NCBI GenBank assembly: GCA_008711295.1
Contig: VUYV01000293.1
Location: 732,657 to 796,656, forward strand
Source of the DNA: Anarhynchus alexandrinus
Taxonomy: Eukaryota; Chordata; Aves; Charadriiformes; Charadriidae
Direction: 5' to 3'
DNA: 64,000 nucleotides
The translations under genes and the position numbers were made by a program. Below, in pieces: positions 35,501-48,176 of the stretch (position 1 is its first letter; each line of letters begins with the position of its first letter). The notes below the pieces were generated by a model. It saw nothing but the letters and a program-made list of their open reading frames with translations, was not told the DNA's origin and ran no database searches.

Positions 35501-37985
35501 TACATTTCTTTCAGCTTTAAAAGGTATCTTATTTCCTGAGCTTAAAGCAAATACCAGGCTACTAAGGAATAACAATGCCTAGTCAGAAATGAACATACTG
35601 AATATTCACAACAATTTAGATATCAGCTGTTCTGCAATTGCAGTGTCCTCCCAACACACACATATATTTTACCACGTAAAATTCACTGGCCCTTAACACA
35701 AGGAAAATGACCTAAGTTTCTTTATAAGCCTGGCTGTCAGGAAGCTCCCAAGACAGATGAATGGAAAAAGTATAAAACTCTTTTCCTCTACTAAAATCTC
35801 ACTGGTCCATTTCTGAAGGGAGCTTGGACTCTCCAAAATGGTTAAGACAAAATACAAAAACAACATCTCATTTTTTGGCCATCTGCAAAATTATTCTCTT
35901 AACCCACTTGCAGAACTCAATGTTGTTTTGTCCGAAGGGGATGTCCCAGCTGAAGCAAGGCTGGCTCACGCAATTCATTATCTGCGAGCTACTTTCACGA
36001 GTGACGGACATGTCTTCCAGTTCTGCACTGTCATGTGAAGGAGTTAGATCCTTAGATAAATCTCAACAAAAGATTTCATTGACCTGACAGTATATTTTAT
36101 GCAGCGTAGCTCCAGAAATGTGTAACGCCTGTAAATATGTGCTGGCCAGTAATGCATTTTCAGAACACAATGTACAATGAAAACAGTGAAAAGGTAAGAA
36201 AAATAAAGCTTTATCTTTACTGCCCTCTTCAGGCTGTATTCATTTTGGGTTTGTTCAACAACATACTCCAATGCAGCAGCTCCCTAAAACCATGCTGAAA
36301 CATTTTGTTCAATCTGTGCATCTTGCCTAAAAGAAGCTGTTTGATTTAGGCTGATAAAGGAGTGTGAATCTATGGCTGTATGAAAATCAAAAACCTTTTT
36401 GATGGCTTCATTAGGAAATACGCTATATGAAGCTGTCACAGTTGCAAGTAATTGAGAGATCCACAGTGAAATAAGCTCCTAAGCTTTTTCAGAATAGCAG
36501 AAACTTGGTAGCATTCATATCAAACAGCTGTTCCATAATTTAGAAGTGTTTGTAAAGGCCAGAATGCTGGAATCAAGCGTTTCGTAAATGTATCATTTTT
36601 CACCTCTTACAAAGTTTATATTTCATATTAATTTTAACTATGTAGCATAATTTCCTTTTCTAAACAAAAACTTCCAAATACTATTTTTTCCACAATCTAC
36701 ATCCCTCTACTTCTTTAAGTTCTAGTTAATATTCATAACTTTTTCCAAATGTGGGTCATCTCATATTTCTCAAAGTGTTGCTTACTCTCTGATCCAGTGA
36801 GTTGATATAGATGGCAAAATATTCTTGACTTGGAATTAATTTCTGAACCATCAATTCACCCAGTTTCCTAAAAAACAGGTATTCTAAGATTTCTAATATT
36901 TTAAATACCAGGATTATTCTTACTCATTTTCTTGAAAACTATTACAGTTCTTACTTTTCTGTGGCATTTCAGAATTTCATATTAAAATCCCAACATGAGC
37001 CACATAAAAATGTAACAGCAATCTATGTCTTGTGCATAAAGACTTTGTCACTATCTTATATATCATACCCAGAGGAAAATCCTGTGAGGCTTGTCCATCG
37101 AATTCAAGAAGACCGGGATTAAACATCCAGCCTCTACTAACACAGTCACACCTTCTGCGATCTAATTCACACTCCAAATGTCATCGCAATATTCTGGTAC
37201 CAAGTTTCGTATTTTAAGCAACAACATGTCCTATCTTTTCTGTTCATCTTTCCTTAATTCACCCCACATTTATTCTGGCTTTTTGCCAGTAGTTTGGGCT
37301 CACAGCTTTAGTTTCTTTTATGATTTACTTTTCTTTCCACCGTACTTTATCTAAATCTCTCTTCCAACAATTCTGCCTTCCTTATTCTTCCCTACCCCCG
37401 TCATCATTGTTTTCATTACTCTTTAAAAGAGAGAGGTCTTTTAAAAAATTTTATCCCTGTCGCCTTGATTACTCTCAGCATGTAGAGTCTGAGCCTGCTA
37501 CTTCTGAAGTCAGTAATCTGGGGGAGGATTTGGCCAGCATAAAATGGCCTCACTCCCTTGAATTTTTTGAGTATGAGGTATGAAATGCATATGTAAAATA
37601 TCATCTATTATCATACTGTTTTCTAATACATATGTAATATGGAAATAGCACACTAACAGATGCTCTTCTAATAATCATAAATATAATCGCACTTTTGGCA
37701 TAAATTCTGAATAGTTGTGTGTTTGCTTATAACTAGTAAGGCCACAAGTGTGGCAAGGATTTGACTTGTGTTACACATGACCTTGGGGTTTTGATTATGG
37801 CACATTCTTATGGAAGTTGGGTTTTTTCTGTCACTATTTGGAGGAGGAAAGAGTTAAGAGGTCATAGAAAGGGGGGATTTAAAGAAAGCAAAGGTATTTG
37901 GCTAAAAACAAACAAGCACACAGTCCCTTCCTTGCTTTGCTTGTGTTTTCCAGTGTTTCTGTCTATGCAGCCTAGTTACTTTAGA
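32561..37985. other. Non-coding; one AT/AC microsatellite
   Basis: A compound (AT)n(AC)n microsatellite lies at about 35370-35391. A 66-codon frame (35838-36038) has a slightly protein-like composition but no splice support. 37250-37440 is strongly pyrimidine-rich on the + strand. No gene recognised. Confidence 0.5.
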
Positions 37986-38090
37986 CCCTAACCTGCAAAG
38001 CATTTAACTTTAAGCATATAAGCAGGATTAATCACATGCTTAAAATTAAGCACATGCTTTGGTTCCTTATTGAACCAAGCCCTATGACCC
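37986..38090. repeat. Ancient palindromic amniote dispersed element
   Basis: CCTGCAAAGCATTTAACTTT, then AAGCATATAAGCAGG, CACATGCTTAAAATTAAGCA and CATGCTTTGG form the two arms of an imperfect palindrome (core AAGCACATGCTTAA). The text matches a short, non-coding palindromic repeat I recognise from turtle, crocodilian and bird genomes; its central spacer is shortened here. The structure suggests a non-autonomous DNA transposon, but its class is not certain to me. Confidence 0.55.
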
Positions 38091-38479
38091 TCTGACTGAC
38101 TGAAATGGATTAAAATATAATTGCTTTCGTATTTCCATCAAAGACAGGTTGTGCAAATAATTACAGGCAGTCAGGCTCCTCAAATGAGATATTTTTTTAT
38201 ACTTGTTCTTTAAGCATGTTCATCACTTTGGTACACCAAATATAGTGACTGAGGAAGAAAATTAGCAGATGAGGCTGAATCAGTTAAAAAGAAAAAAATA
38301 ATAGTGCCTTATTATGTTTGCTAGCTTATCATGTGGCTACTTACAGAAAAGAACTTAACATCCACAATGGATATTACCACATGTGCATATGTTTATACAT
38401 ATCTTGTAGTCACTGCATTTCCCTTTTGCTGTCTTAATTCAGTTTTCAAAACATGCCAGACAAACAGATACAAATAGGA
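38091..38479. other. Non-coding, nothing recognised
   Basis: Short unique stretch with no motif of note. Confidence 0.5.
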
Positions 38480-38740
38480 CCTTGTTTGATCTGATTTGGC
38501 GAGAATGGAGAGTTTGACTTCTTTCCAAAATTTTCCAACAGTTGAGCTGAAATGCGTCAAAGCAGCTTCCATCTCTTTTGTTTCTATCAAGCTGTCCCAA
38601 TTTCCTAATTTCACCAGATCCCACAGTTGCCATGTCTTTGAAGTTTATTTGTTGTTCGTGGTGGTTTTCTTTCCAGTGATTAATTTAGCCGACACTCAGA
38701 CTGCGAGTGATTTTTCATTTGGCTGTAATTTATTCTAGCT
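38480..38740. other. Candidate conserved non-coding element
   Basis: Non-repetitive sequence around TGAGCTGAAATGCGTCAAAG and CAGTGATTAATTTAGCCGAC, with three preserved CpGs and homeodomain-type TGATTAATTTAG and CTGTAATTTATT cores. Overlapping frames on both strands (64-80 codons) are open but encode nothing I recognise. Could be an enhancer; unverified. Confidence 0.22.
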
Positions 38741-40236
38741 AAGAATCTACATGCTCAGGAAGGAATACTATATTCTATAATTTAAGCACGCGGAGATCGA
38801 TATGATAACATCTTTGGCACCAAGTATTGCAGCGGATCACTAATCACCATATGACTTGATGCTTCTGCAACGTTACTAATTGCAAAGTGAACATGTTGTA
38901 CACAGAAAATTATGAAGACTTTAGTATACTTTGATTGTAGAATAGTACTAGACCTCATGTGTTGAAAGACTTTATAATCAAGATTATGACATCCTGAAGA
39001 TCTGAAAGGCTATACTCCCTTTCTTCCAAATATTGTGTAATTCATCATTGGTATTGTTTCACATAATCAGTCTTGGTTTAAGAAGAAATGAAGTGATGTT
39101 CATACCAAATACCAAACCAAAAATCCTTCACTTTTAATCCCTTTCACCACATGCCTCCACAGTCACTAGCTTTGGCTCAAGGTAATGAAATTCATATAAA
39201 TATTGCTAAATATGTTTTCAAAACTCTGTACTTTTCTTAGAATTTTTTCTAAAATGAAGAGGAATGGGTCAGGGAGAACTGGTAAAGAAACTATGTATTA
39301 GCCACAAAGTATTTCGTTAGTATCAAAATTCAGGCTTTGATAAGCTGCCTTTTGAGGCAGCATTTTGTTTACTTACAACCCTAAGTAGGACACTAACAGG
39401 CAAATTCTTTTCTTCACATCCAACTTCAGGCTTGGCACATGGATGATAAGGCAAATGTTCCCCAAGAGCAGAATTTCCATTCAGACCAATCCCCAAACTG
39501 TAATTGCAATTCAGAGGGCTGGAGGAGAACTGCCAGAATGTGGGGGTCTCTGCAACAGGCAACGTGCTCAGGCAGCGCCTCGCCGTAATGTCCTCATCTT
39601 TACTGAATCCAAAGTGCCACTGTAGAGCCACACCAACACGCAACTTTTGAGATCCTGTCCAACCACACAAGGCCCCAGAAGGTTTTTCTTCCCAGCACTT
39701 GGAGCTATACTAATCAGGAAATTTGGCACTGAGAGAGGAGTAGAAGGAATCCCACTTCATAAAACAAACTAAGTGAGCACAAGGGAAAACGTCCTAAGCA
39801 GGGAAATCTCTGACATGCAAAGAAAGTTTAGGGTTTTTTTTTTAAACAAGTAATACAGGAAAAGAGACTAAAAAATGCTCTGTATCAGTTCAAAACTGTG
39901 AAATATTCAGTTACTATTTTGATGAGCACCGTATAAAAAAATCATGACAGACTGTCATGTTCTTAACATTGCAATAGCGGTGGCACATGTGGCTGTCCTA
40001 TTACTCTGTTTGTCTGATGCAGAATTCAAAGCCATTAATCTATCTTTAATAACTCTATAAAGGTTATTGACGTTAGTGGTTCACTAAATGACTGATACTA
40101 GCACATTTAATGAAGAAGAGAAATTGTTTTCAGAAGCAGACAGACATACTTTCATGATGGCCCATAACTCCTTGTTGACACAGACATAAACATGTCACAA
40201 GCTCTAAGCTTTAAATTTTAAGACTTCCCTGTTTCC
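38741..40236. other. Non-coding, nothing recognised
   Basis: Unique sequence. A 115-codon minus frame (39323-39670) overlaps a 60-codon plus frame; neither has recognisable motifs. Confidence 0.5.
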
Positions 40237-40290
40237 AGGGCCATGTCTACACAGTGATATGTAGAGACACCTGATCTAGCTTCAAATGCA
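40237..40290. repeat. Possible ancient amniote repeat fragment
   Basis: GGGCCATGTCTACACAGTGA followed by TGTAGAGACACCTGATCTAG resembles a short dispersed sequence common in turtle and crocodilian DNA (GTCTACAC...GTAGCTACACCTGATCTAG type). The match is short and diverged. Confidence 0.35.
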
Positions 40291-43003
40291 TTTATTAGCA
40301 GACTTGACAAGACAGTGTTCAAAGTCTAAATTCTTTAGCTGATCCTAAATCTTGAGGACAAGTAGTTATTTTCTCTTTGTTTGCTCTTGTCACCTCCTCT
40401 GCTGGCATCTCTGTCATTTCTGGGAACCTAGCCTTACTCTGATGGCAATATTTACAACTGAAATCACAAATGCAACAGAAACAAACGTTGTATGCACAGA
40501 AATTTTTCAAGCATAAATTACCCTTTAGTGTCAACAAACTTTCCATTATTCAACCGTAAGCTATGTAAATCACTCTTTTCGGAACTCATGTGCAGTCTAG
40601 AGTATAAAATACAGTGTCCTTAATGTGATGAAGGAAGAAATTCCTCCACCCTGGCAGCAATGACATTGTTGGTGAGCTTTTCAGCTACAACCACTGCACA
40701 ATTGGTCACACCCCTTGAAAAGAAAAAGAGATTAGTGTTTGCCTTTGCCTTACGAAGAACGTTTAAAGTCAGTAACACTGGGTTTGGCACACAAACAGCT
40801 AATACCTACACTTTTTCATTTCTACAGTACTCTCTGTTAGGATAACGGACCACTGTGGAATCATCACTGTAACACGTATTCTTTACCATTTTTATAAGTC
40901 ACAGTTGTTTTGTGCAAAAGGTTAAGCTTGACACTTGTAGACACCTCATTTTTAAGATGGGAAAACACATTGGAGACATTACCGCCTCCCCTGATCTGCT
41001 GACGTTGCTAGGCCCCTCTCCCGTATTGCCTTTCTTTTTCACACTCTTCTTCTTTAATTCAGGTTTTGGAGAGAAAAAAAAAGAAAATTTTCCATACTTT
41101 GACATTAACAAATCTCTCTTAACACCTTACACTTCTTCACTTTCCACTGCTGCTTTTTCCAGCTAAGCTAAATGTCAGCGGAAACTCCTCCCTCTCCTTA
41201 CTAGATATGCCTTACTGCACTCTTTTCTGATGGCTTAAAGAATAGTCCTTGGCTCAAATGTGACTGATTGCCCACTGCTTTGAAATAATCAGTCATCATC
41301 GCTTCCAAGGACTGTCTTCTCAGGGCCATTGTATTTCTTTGATCAAATGGTCACTCCAACCATCTGATTCTTTCTGCATCCGTTCCTTACGGCTCCACTA
41401 GCAAGACAAACTATTCCGTTCACACACAGCAACTCCCAGAGCTATCTCTGGAATCTCACGCTGTCTGCATTCCAGTTTCTTCATTTGACTTGCAGAAATC
41501 TCTTTCTATAAGTCCAGCTAGCTCCTGGCTGACAAATGAGCCCGGTACAGATGCACATTGACAGATACACATTTTCAACAGTTTGATTTGCATTTGGGGA
41601 AGAGCAAAACTAATCTCTTTTTGTCAAAGACTGTTTTCAGCAGAGAAGTTTTCCAAGTCACCATACCGGGAGACATTCAGTTGGTGCATGTCTACACATG
41701 TGACAACCTAAAGGACAGAAAACAGAATAGCACTTACTGCTTTTGTTACCTCTTATATACTTAGAGTCTCTTGAAAATGCAAACCTGCATTCTAAAATAA
41801 AGCAGGGGATATAGCACATATACTCTAGGAAAGGATTCAGATCCAAGAGCAAAGATGGGGAAGGAAACAATCTAACTTGTTCACATTATAATTGATCTGG
41901 CTATTCCAATCATTCAACCTGCCAGTTTGATATCACACAGGACATTCTGCAACACTCCAACATCCTAAGACAGAAATGTCTGTTCTTTTGCTGGTGTCAA
42001 AACCCCTTTTGCTGCTCCCTTCTGCTGCTGTAAGTGACATTCCTGGCAAGCACTGTTCTAGATTAATCTCTTGCAAAACCCATCTGCCTTTTCCCCAAAG
42101 AACACTCCTGCTTCCTGCTGCCACTCAGGGGAAAACATGGTATGAAAAATTTCTCTCCTCAGCTACATCAGTGCTAAAATGATTGAGGCTCTGTTTTTAC
42201 TCTTACACGCTCTCAGTTTCCTGCATGTCTAGATGGATGTTAAGACACACAATACTCCCAACTTATTCAGATCTTGAGGTCAATTTTTGTCTTATTGCCT
42301 ACATTAAAATTAGGTATTCAGGCATCTCTAGACTTAAATAAAAGGAAAACCGTTATTGGTGTTATCTAAGTCAGTCTTATCTAATTTGGTCTGTAAGCTT
42401 CTTTGGAAGAGAGATCTTTCTCTGAGTTTCCTAAAGGATTTCTCAATGCCAACTGATGTCAGTAATAATGAACTAGAAAACAAGCAATCAATTAACTTTC
42501 TCACTACATTACTTTTATTTCTATGGAGGAACCAGGAGGTTTGTGTTCAGCAGGAAAAGAGCCACATTCTTTTAGCACAAGCAAAAGCAAGCATCTGGAC
42601 TACTAACCATATTGCCTGACTTTCAAATCAATATCCTGCACAATTTTAGAGACATCATATCACTCTTTGTATACAATGGACCATCTAGCCCTTCCGTTAC
42701 CTTTCACTCAGAATAAAAGTAAACTATTTCTTGACACCTGACTAGCCTGAAGAGGCCCTACTAATAGAGTTTGCTACATTACACATTGGCTTCCTGCTTT
42801 GCAGGGAACAGAACTATTCCCAGTTACATACATTTTATGCCTAGAAACCCAGTATAAAGATAATTCACTGAAATATGTGTGTGTGTATGTATGTATGTGC
42901 AATATAGCAAAAAAAGTCCAACATAAACACAGACAAAATATCAAGCATCCTTAAAAGGTTGAGATTTCCAAAACACAAAAAAGGTTTTGTTCATATTAAT
43001 ACT
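40291..43003. other. Non-coding; TG/TA microsatellite near 42.9 kb
   Basis: A compound (TG)n(TATG)n repeat lies at about 42874-42900. 41000-42180 is pyrimidine-biased on the + strand. No gene or large transposon recognised. Confidence 0.5.
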
Positions 43004-43030
43004 TTATTATAATTATTATTATTATTATTA

Positions 43031-43095
<65 letters not shown>

Positions 43096-43102
43096 TATTA
43101 TA
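43004..43102. repeat. (ATT)n trinucleotide microsatellite
   Basis: Nearly 100 bases of ATT/TTA repeats, with interruptions at TATAATT near the left end, a single TCATT unit about a third of the way in, and a TTTATTATATT disruption at the right edge. The long uninterrupted central tract is likely polymorphic in length. Confidence 0.95.
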
Positions 43103-43247
43103 TTCAAACTTCCATTGGTATCTGTAAAACTAATTTCATACATAGTTTTTAGCTATGGATCTGACTCCTAAAAGACCAGCAGGAAGGGAGGCAAAAAAGA
43201 TCTAATGGCTGTTACCACGTTGGCGCGCTTCCTTTTTTCCCTTCCCT

Positions 43248-43269
43248 NAAAAAAAAAAAAAAAAAAAAA
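43248..43269. other. Single N followed by a 21-base poly-A
   Basis: One undetermined base immediately precedes 21 A. The tract follows a pyrimidine run (CCTTTTTTCCCTTCCCT). I see no retrocopied gene or LINE upstream that the A-run could be the tail of, so it is treated as a homopolymer with uncertain length. Confidence 0.9.
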
Positions 43270-46200
43270 GATGACTTTGACTGCTGGATCAAATTTTGAA
43301 CCAAATGCATCATTTTTCTAAAGATCCCTAGGTTGCCAATAGGAATACTCACCACTTCTTCACAGAAATACTATGGACATCTCCATGATATATATAATGA
43401 CACCTATACAAGCATATGAGGGAGAATTTTAAAATGGACATCTGAGGTGAGACAAGACATGCAGATTGATCACCACAGTCAAAGTGGTAATAAATCAGGA
43501 CCCTGAGTCAACTGCGTTGCTAACAATTCACTCGCATCAAAGCGGTGTTGAAGAGGGGACAGTCTTTCAGAAGACTAAAATACGGCTGATGACATTTAAT
43601 CCCTCTATTTTCAAGAGCAAACACAGGCTGGTGGCCGAACAATTAAAACTCATGCATCACTTCATATTTAGGAGAAAAAGTCTTGCTATTTGGAAGGATT
43701 TGTAAATCTTGATGTTTCAGAAGGACTTAATAGTGGAGGTTCCTGTTGAGTGGTGTAAAGTATCACCCACACAATGCTGGGCTTCCAAAACCAACCTGAA
43801 ATCTCCTAGAGAAAGCAGACTGTCTAACAACACTCTTTAAAATCAAGACTTCTAAAAAAAACAAGAGCATGCAGATACTGAGGCACGTCTGATCAGCAGT
43901 TACTTCTGAAAACTTTATATATACTCCTCATGTATATGTGTGTGTTTGCATATATGCAAAAAATGTCACATACTTCGTTTCTAGCTGTGGTTTTGCAACT
44001 GGCACCAAATTAAGAACACAAATTTCTCCCTAATCTTCTTCAACATGCTGCTCTGAGAAAGAGAGCTGACTTAAAAAGAAAAAGCTAGTTTCAAATATAC
44101 TTACAGCTTTTGATACTCCTCAGTTAAATTCTACTGATCAGATTTTTAAACACCTGTTTCTGAATTGTGTCCTTCAGTTAGTAAAATTCTACATCACAAT
44201 GTCAGTTCTGCTCAAATAAGGAATGCAGAATAGTTCCAAATGCACCGAGTGAGTGTAAAAATTACCATCAATAAGCACACAAGAGATGCATCTTAAAACT
44301 AAAGTCATCTCCACAGAATGTTTTTTGTCTACTAAAGCATACTTTATCTCCCCACTTTTGATGCTACTATACTACAAACCACTGAGAGGTGGCTTACTTT
44401 CTACGCTGAAAAATTTATGCAACTCCTGTTGTCCTGTTTACCTTTATTTTTTTATTATTTTATTTACCTTTTTATTTTTATTTTAGCAATTTATTATTGG
44501 GATTTTTTTTTGTTTTTAAAACAAATCTTCGCCTGTTAGAAGACTAGTAGAATGAATGAAGTATAAGGATGGCAGCAACTTTACCAAAGATGAATGGCTG
44601 AGTGAAATAATCACAGCATTATGAAGGGGCTCACATGAGCTGAAACTGGCTTAGGTCTGCATTCGTTCCCCCCTTTGAGTTTGTTTTCTAGTTTTGTGTA
44701 TAAATTAACATCAAATCTCTAAGCAAAAACCCCTAAAAAACTTAGCCATCAAAATAATATTGAAAAATTTATTCCCCAGCTTCACTCCAGTGCTGGGCCA
44801 TAGTTATTCTAATGTAACTCAACAGACCTTGACTGTGACATGGTACAGTTCATGTAAGTGGAGCAAAGCCCAGAATCATCTAAATGTTACTTGTTCCCAG
44901 GTCTCCTCAGAAACAGAGCCGTAGCATAACAGTAAAGACTAATTTCCACAAGAAGCGAGGTGAGGTGAGTACTTTCAAGTGGTCCTTTAGCAGAAGACGA
45001 GGATTAGTCAGCTACGAACACTGCATGACAATAATTTGGTCCTGTGGAATGACAGGAACAAAGGCAGCTTGGCTACATACTCAGAAATAAAGCTTTTACA
45101 ATAGCCTGTAATAGTAGACCAGATTTCCAGTTACTGAACAAATCATGTCTGCACTAAAATGACTCCACTTTTGATCACTTAGTGAACAACTCTGAGCTTG
45201 AAATGTATGCTAATGAAATATGTAAAGGTATCATGGATGCCCCGTTATCCAAAGAAGTATAAAATAAATGAATACGTGTTCTCAAAAGATGGGGCCAGTG
45301 CTTTTGGGTAGTCATTCATCCAGCAAGTGCCCATTGGGGGGCATTTGCAATTTCATATTTGATGGTACTCCTGCAGTGTTTCATTAGTTCTGTGCACTTA
45401 ATTATGTCTTGTCTAAATGATCGCTTTAATTTTTTATAGAACCGGATTCTGTTCAAAGAAGCCAGTCATGCAATACTAAAGGCATACGGCTTTATCGCTC
45501 CAAGCAGCCGCTAGAAGTAACGGAATCCCTCTGGACCTCAGTGGAGATTTCAGTGGGCACAAGTGCAATGAAATGTTATCAATTTTGCATTACTTTTATA
45601 CAGAACAGGTGTCTCATCGCAAAATATTCCTACAGGTGCTGAGAGAAGATGAACCATAGAGACAAGACAACTACATCACTTTAGAACAATAGCATTAGGC
45701 AGCATAGACAGTTTTGGCACAGCTTGTGTTGCTTTTTCAGTGTTACTGGCAACTTCCTGAAAAAAGAAAAACTTTTAGGATTAACTCTTTCCCTATGTAT
45801 TTATCTGGGTATGCCAGTGAAGAGCCACACTTACCAAACATAACCATCTAGCAGATACGGCTTAAAGAAATAGGGCGTTATGATTACAAAACACTTGAAC
45901 TAATATCTCTTTTTTTTTTTTTCTTCAGTTAAAAACAGTTGTGGGGGTGAGAGGGTCAAGTTTCACTTATGAGCTCAACCACAAAGACCTGTCTTCTGGT
46001 TCACAGAACATTTTTCTTCCACATATAAGAGGATGAAAATTAAAATCCAAAGAGCCCTGTTGAAATTCCAATCCCACTACATGATCATTTTGTCCACTGA
46101 TTTCAGTGAAGACAAAGTTTTACATGGAGTTTATAAAGCTGCAGCCTGTCCACCTTCCTCCATGACACTTGCCATGGAACTTTTCAGCCAAATTCCTGCA

Positions 46201-48100
46201 TCAATACCATAATCATTATTCAGTCAAGTACCCACGGGGGTGTGAGGGTAAAGGAAGAAAGGAAACAGATATCCAGTGAACCTCCACAGCGCATGCAATT
46301 CAGAGACATGAATAAGCACAGTGGTGTGGAAAAGCTCAGCAGACCTGTTCCTGCCTCCTCCTCAGCAGTCAATGCTCTCTCTGTGGACCACGGACATTCC
46401 TCTTCTAGCATTTGCTAGGAATGGGAGAATTATTCTGAGCCAGTACTCCAGTGGGAAAGGAGTGTTTGACTGAAAACAACGCTGGTCCTGGGGCTCTCAC
46501 AGGAAACCTCCCCGCACAAAGTCCTGGACAGGCATGAAAGTGTCCGGTCTGTCGTACAATTTTTTTCATTTTCCTTTGTTTCATTCAAAGGCTGCATTAG
46601 TGGAACTCTGATTAAAAAATCCAGTATGGCAAAGCTCTCTCTTCAAAAGAATTCATATGCTTCAGGGCTTAAATCCAAACTGTAACAGTCAGTCTGAATA
46701 ATGTGAGTATGGTGGTAACCAGTCCAACAGAATACTCACCCAGAAATTGGATTATCTCTGCTTCTGTGTTTCCTTCACAAAAATCTTAGGGGAATTCAAA
46801 TGCTACAATTTTTGCAAGTCCTCACTCTTTAAAAAAACCTTTGTCTTGTAATTGTGAAACAAATACTGTGTACTTTATAGGTCTTTAATTTTCTTTATTG
46901 CTTTGGCCCCTGAGATGGACTTTAAAAGTTATCTGAATTCAATTACTTTTGTAATGAGGATCCACAGTACAAGTAAACTTACTGCTGTAACAACAAGGAA
47001 CTCTAGTTAACAAATGTTGTCATCTCTCTCTCTACCTGCACTGTGTGTATCAGTTTCCTAAGTTCACCTTTTCCTGTTCTGCCAAGGTATGAAGGACCTC
47101 TTGAATTAAAAAAAAAAAAAAAAAGACAGTCATTGATTTTTATTATTTTCCAGTAAAGGGTTGTAGGTGCGCAGAGTAGTTTGCATATCCTACTGTGTTC
47201 TTTTTTATGCAGTTTTTACATCTAACCTTCAGATTTTTTTCAGATGGGAAATTCTAAGCTAGGAAGTCTTTCACAATAAGCAAGCACTGAAAAAGTGCTC
47301 TAGTGTCTAAAAAGTATTGTCACTAAATCTCCACTTGTCTTTTCAGACTCTCCTGCAAATAACCTCCTCATTTATGTGGGTCTGCAATGAGTGAAAAGGT
47401 CAGTACACCGCAGAAACACTCCTTGTGAAGAACAGCTGTCGTAGCCTCACTTGTGAAGTCATCTCTGGTTGCTTGACTTTCAAGAAGCATTACAAAAATC
47501 TTAGAACCAGCTTCAAAACTGCAGTCACTGCACTGTGCAGCTTTCTGACAATTCCTGCTCTGGCTCTATTTTTACATTAAAGAAACTCAGAATAAAAAAA
47601 GTGCTGTGGTTGGGGAAAAAAAAAAGGAAATCCAAACCACTGACACTTAGGTAGTTACATTTAGCAGCTTTTCAAGGCTTTGATCACCTGCCACCTGCCT
47701 GAAGGTGATATATGGTTAAGCACTCCCAGCCAAAAGCAGTTCCTGGGAAGAAGATATTATCACTACAAGAGTAGCAAGGGGTATTGATCATAATGCAGTG
47801 CGTTGAACTGTACCTCTGAGACTTCAGATTATCTTCCTCGATACACAGACAACCATAAAAAGCTGTTCTCATTGTTTTTAGCCAAATTAGAATTTTTTTT
47901 ACTAGGATTCCAAGATTTGGATGTGCAGTAAGAGAAAAGGAATGACAAATAATAGAGAAAGCATCAGAAAAAATTCAACTGGTTACTCCAAGCAGCTGAA
48001 TATCTACAAAGATATAGAGCTACTAAAATATAAAACTTGACGGAAAGTGATCATCAGACCTAATTTTCAGAGCAACAAGGACTCAAACTAACACAGACAA
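43270..48100. other. Non-coding, low-complexity T/A runs
   Basis: Contains an AT low-complexity stretch (about 44441-44522), T-run at about 45908-45922, A-runs near 47108-47124 and 47618-47627, and a small inverted repeat (CTAGCA/TGCTAG near 46405). 45340-45620 is a non-repetitive stretch with several CpGs that might be conserved. No exon or transposon recognised. Confidence 0.5.
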
Positions 48101-48176
48101 AAGGGTAAAATCCTGATCTAAAGCACATTGGTGTCAACGGAAAGACTGATCAAGCTCTAATGTCCATGGGCAAAGA
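48101..48176. repeat. Possible ancient amniote palindromic repeat
   Basis: AAGGGTAAAATCCTGATCTA, then CATTGGTGTCAACGG and AATGTCCATGGGCAAAGATG resemble a short dispersed palindromic sequence common in reptile and bird genomes (GGGTGAAATCCTGGCC...AAGTCAATGG type). Diverged, so tentative. Confidence 0.4.

Noticed and set aside
43248..43269. Poly-A tail of a processed pseudogene
   Set aside because: No recognisable cDNA-like sequence precedes the A-run and no target duplication is visible.
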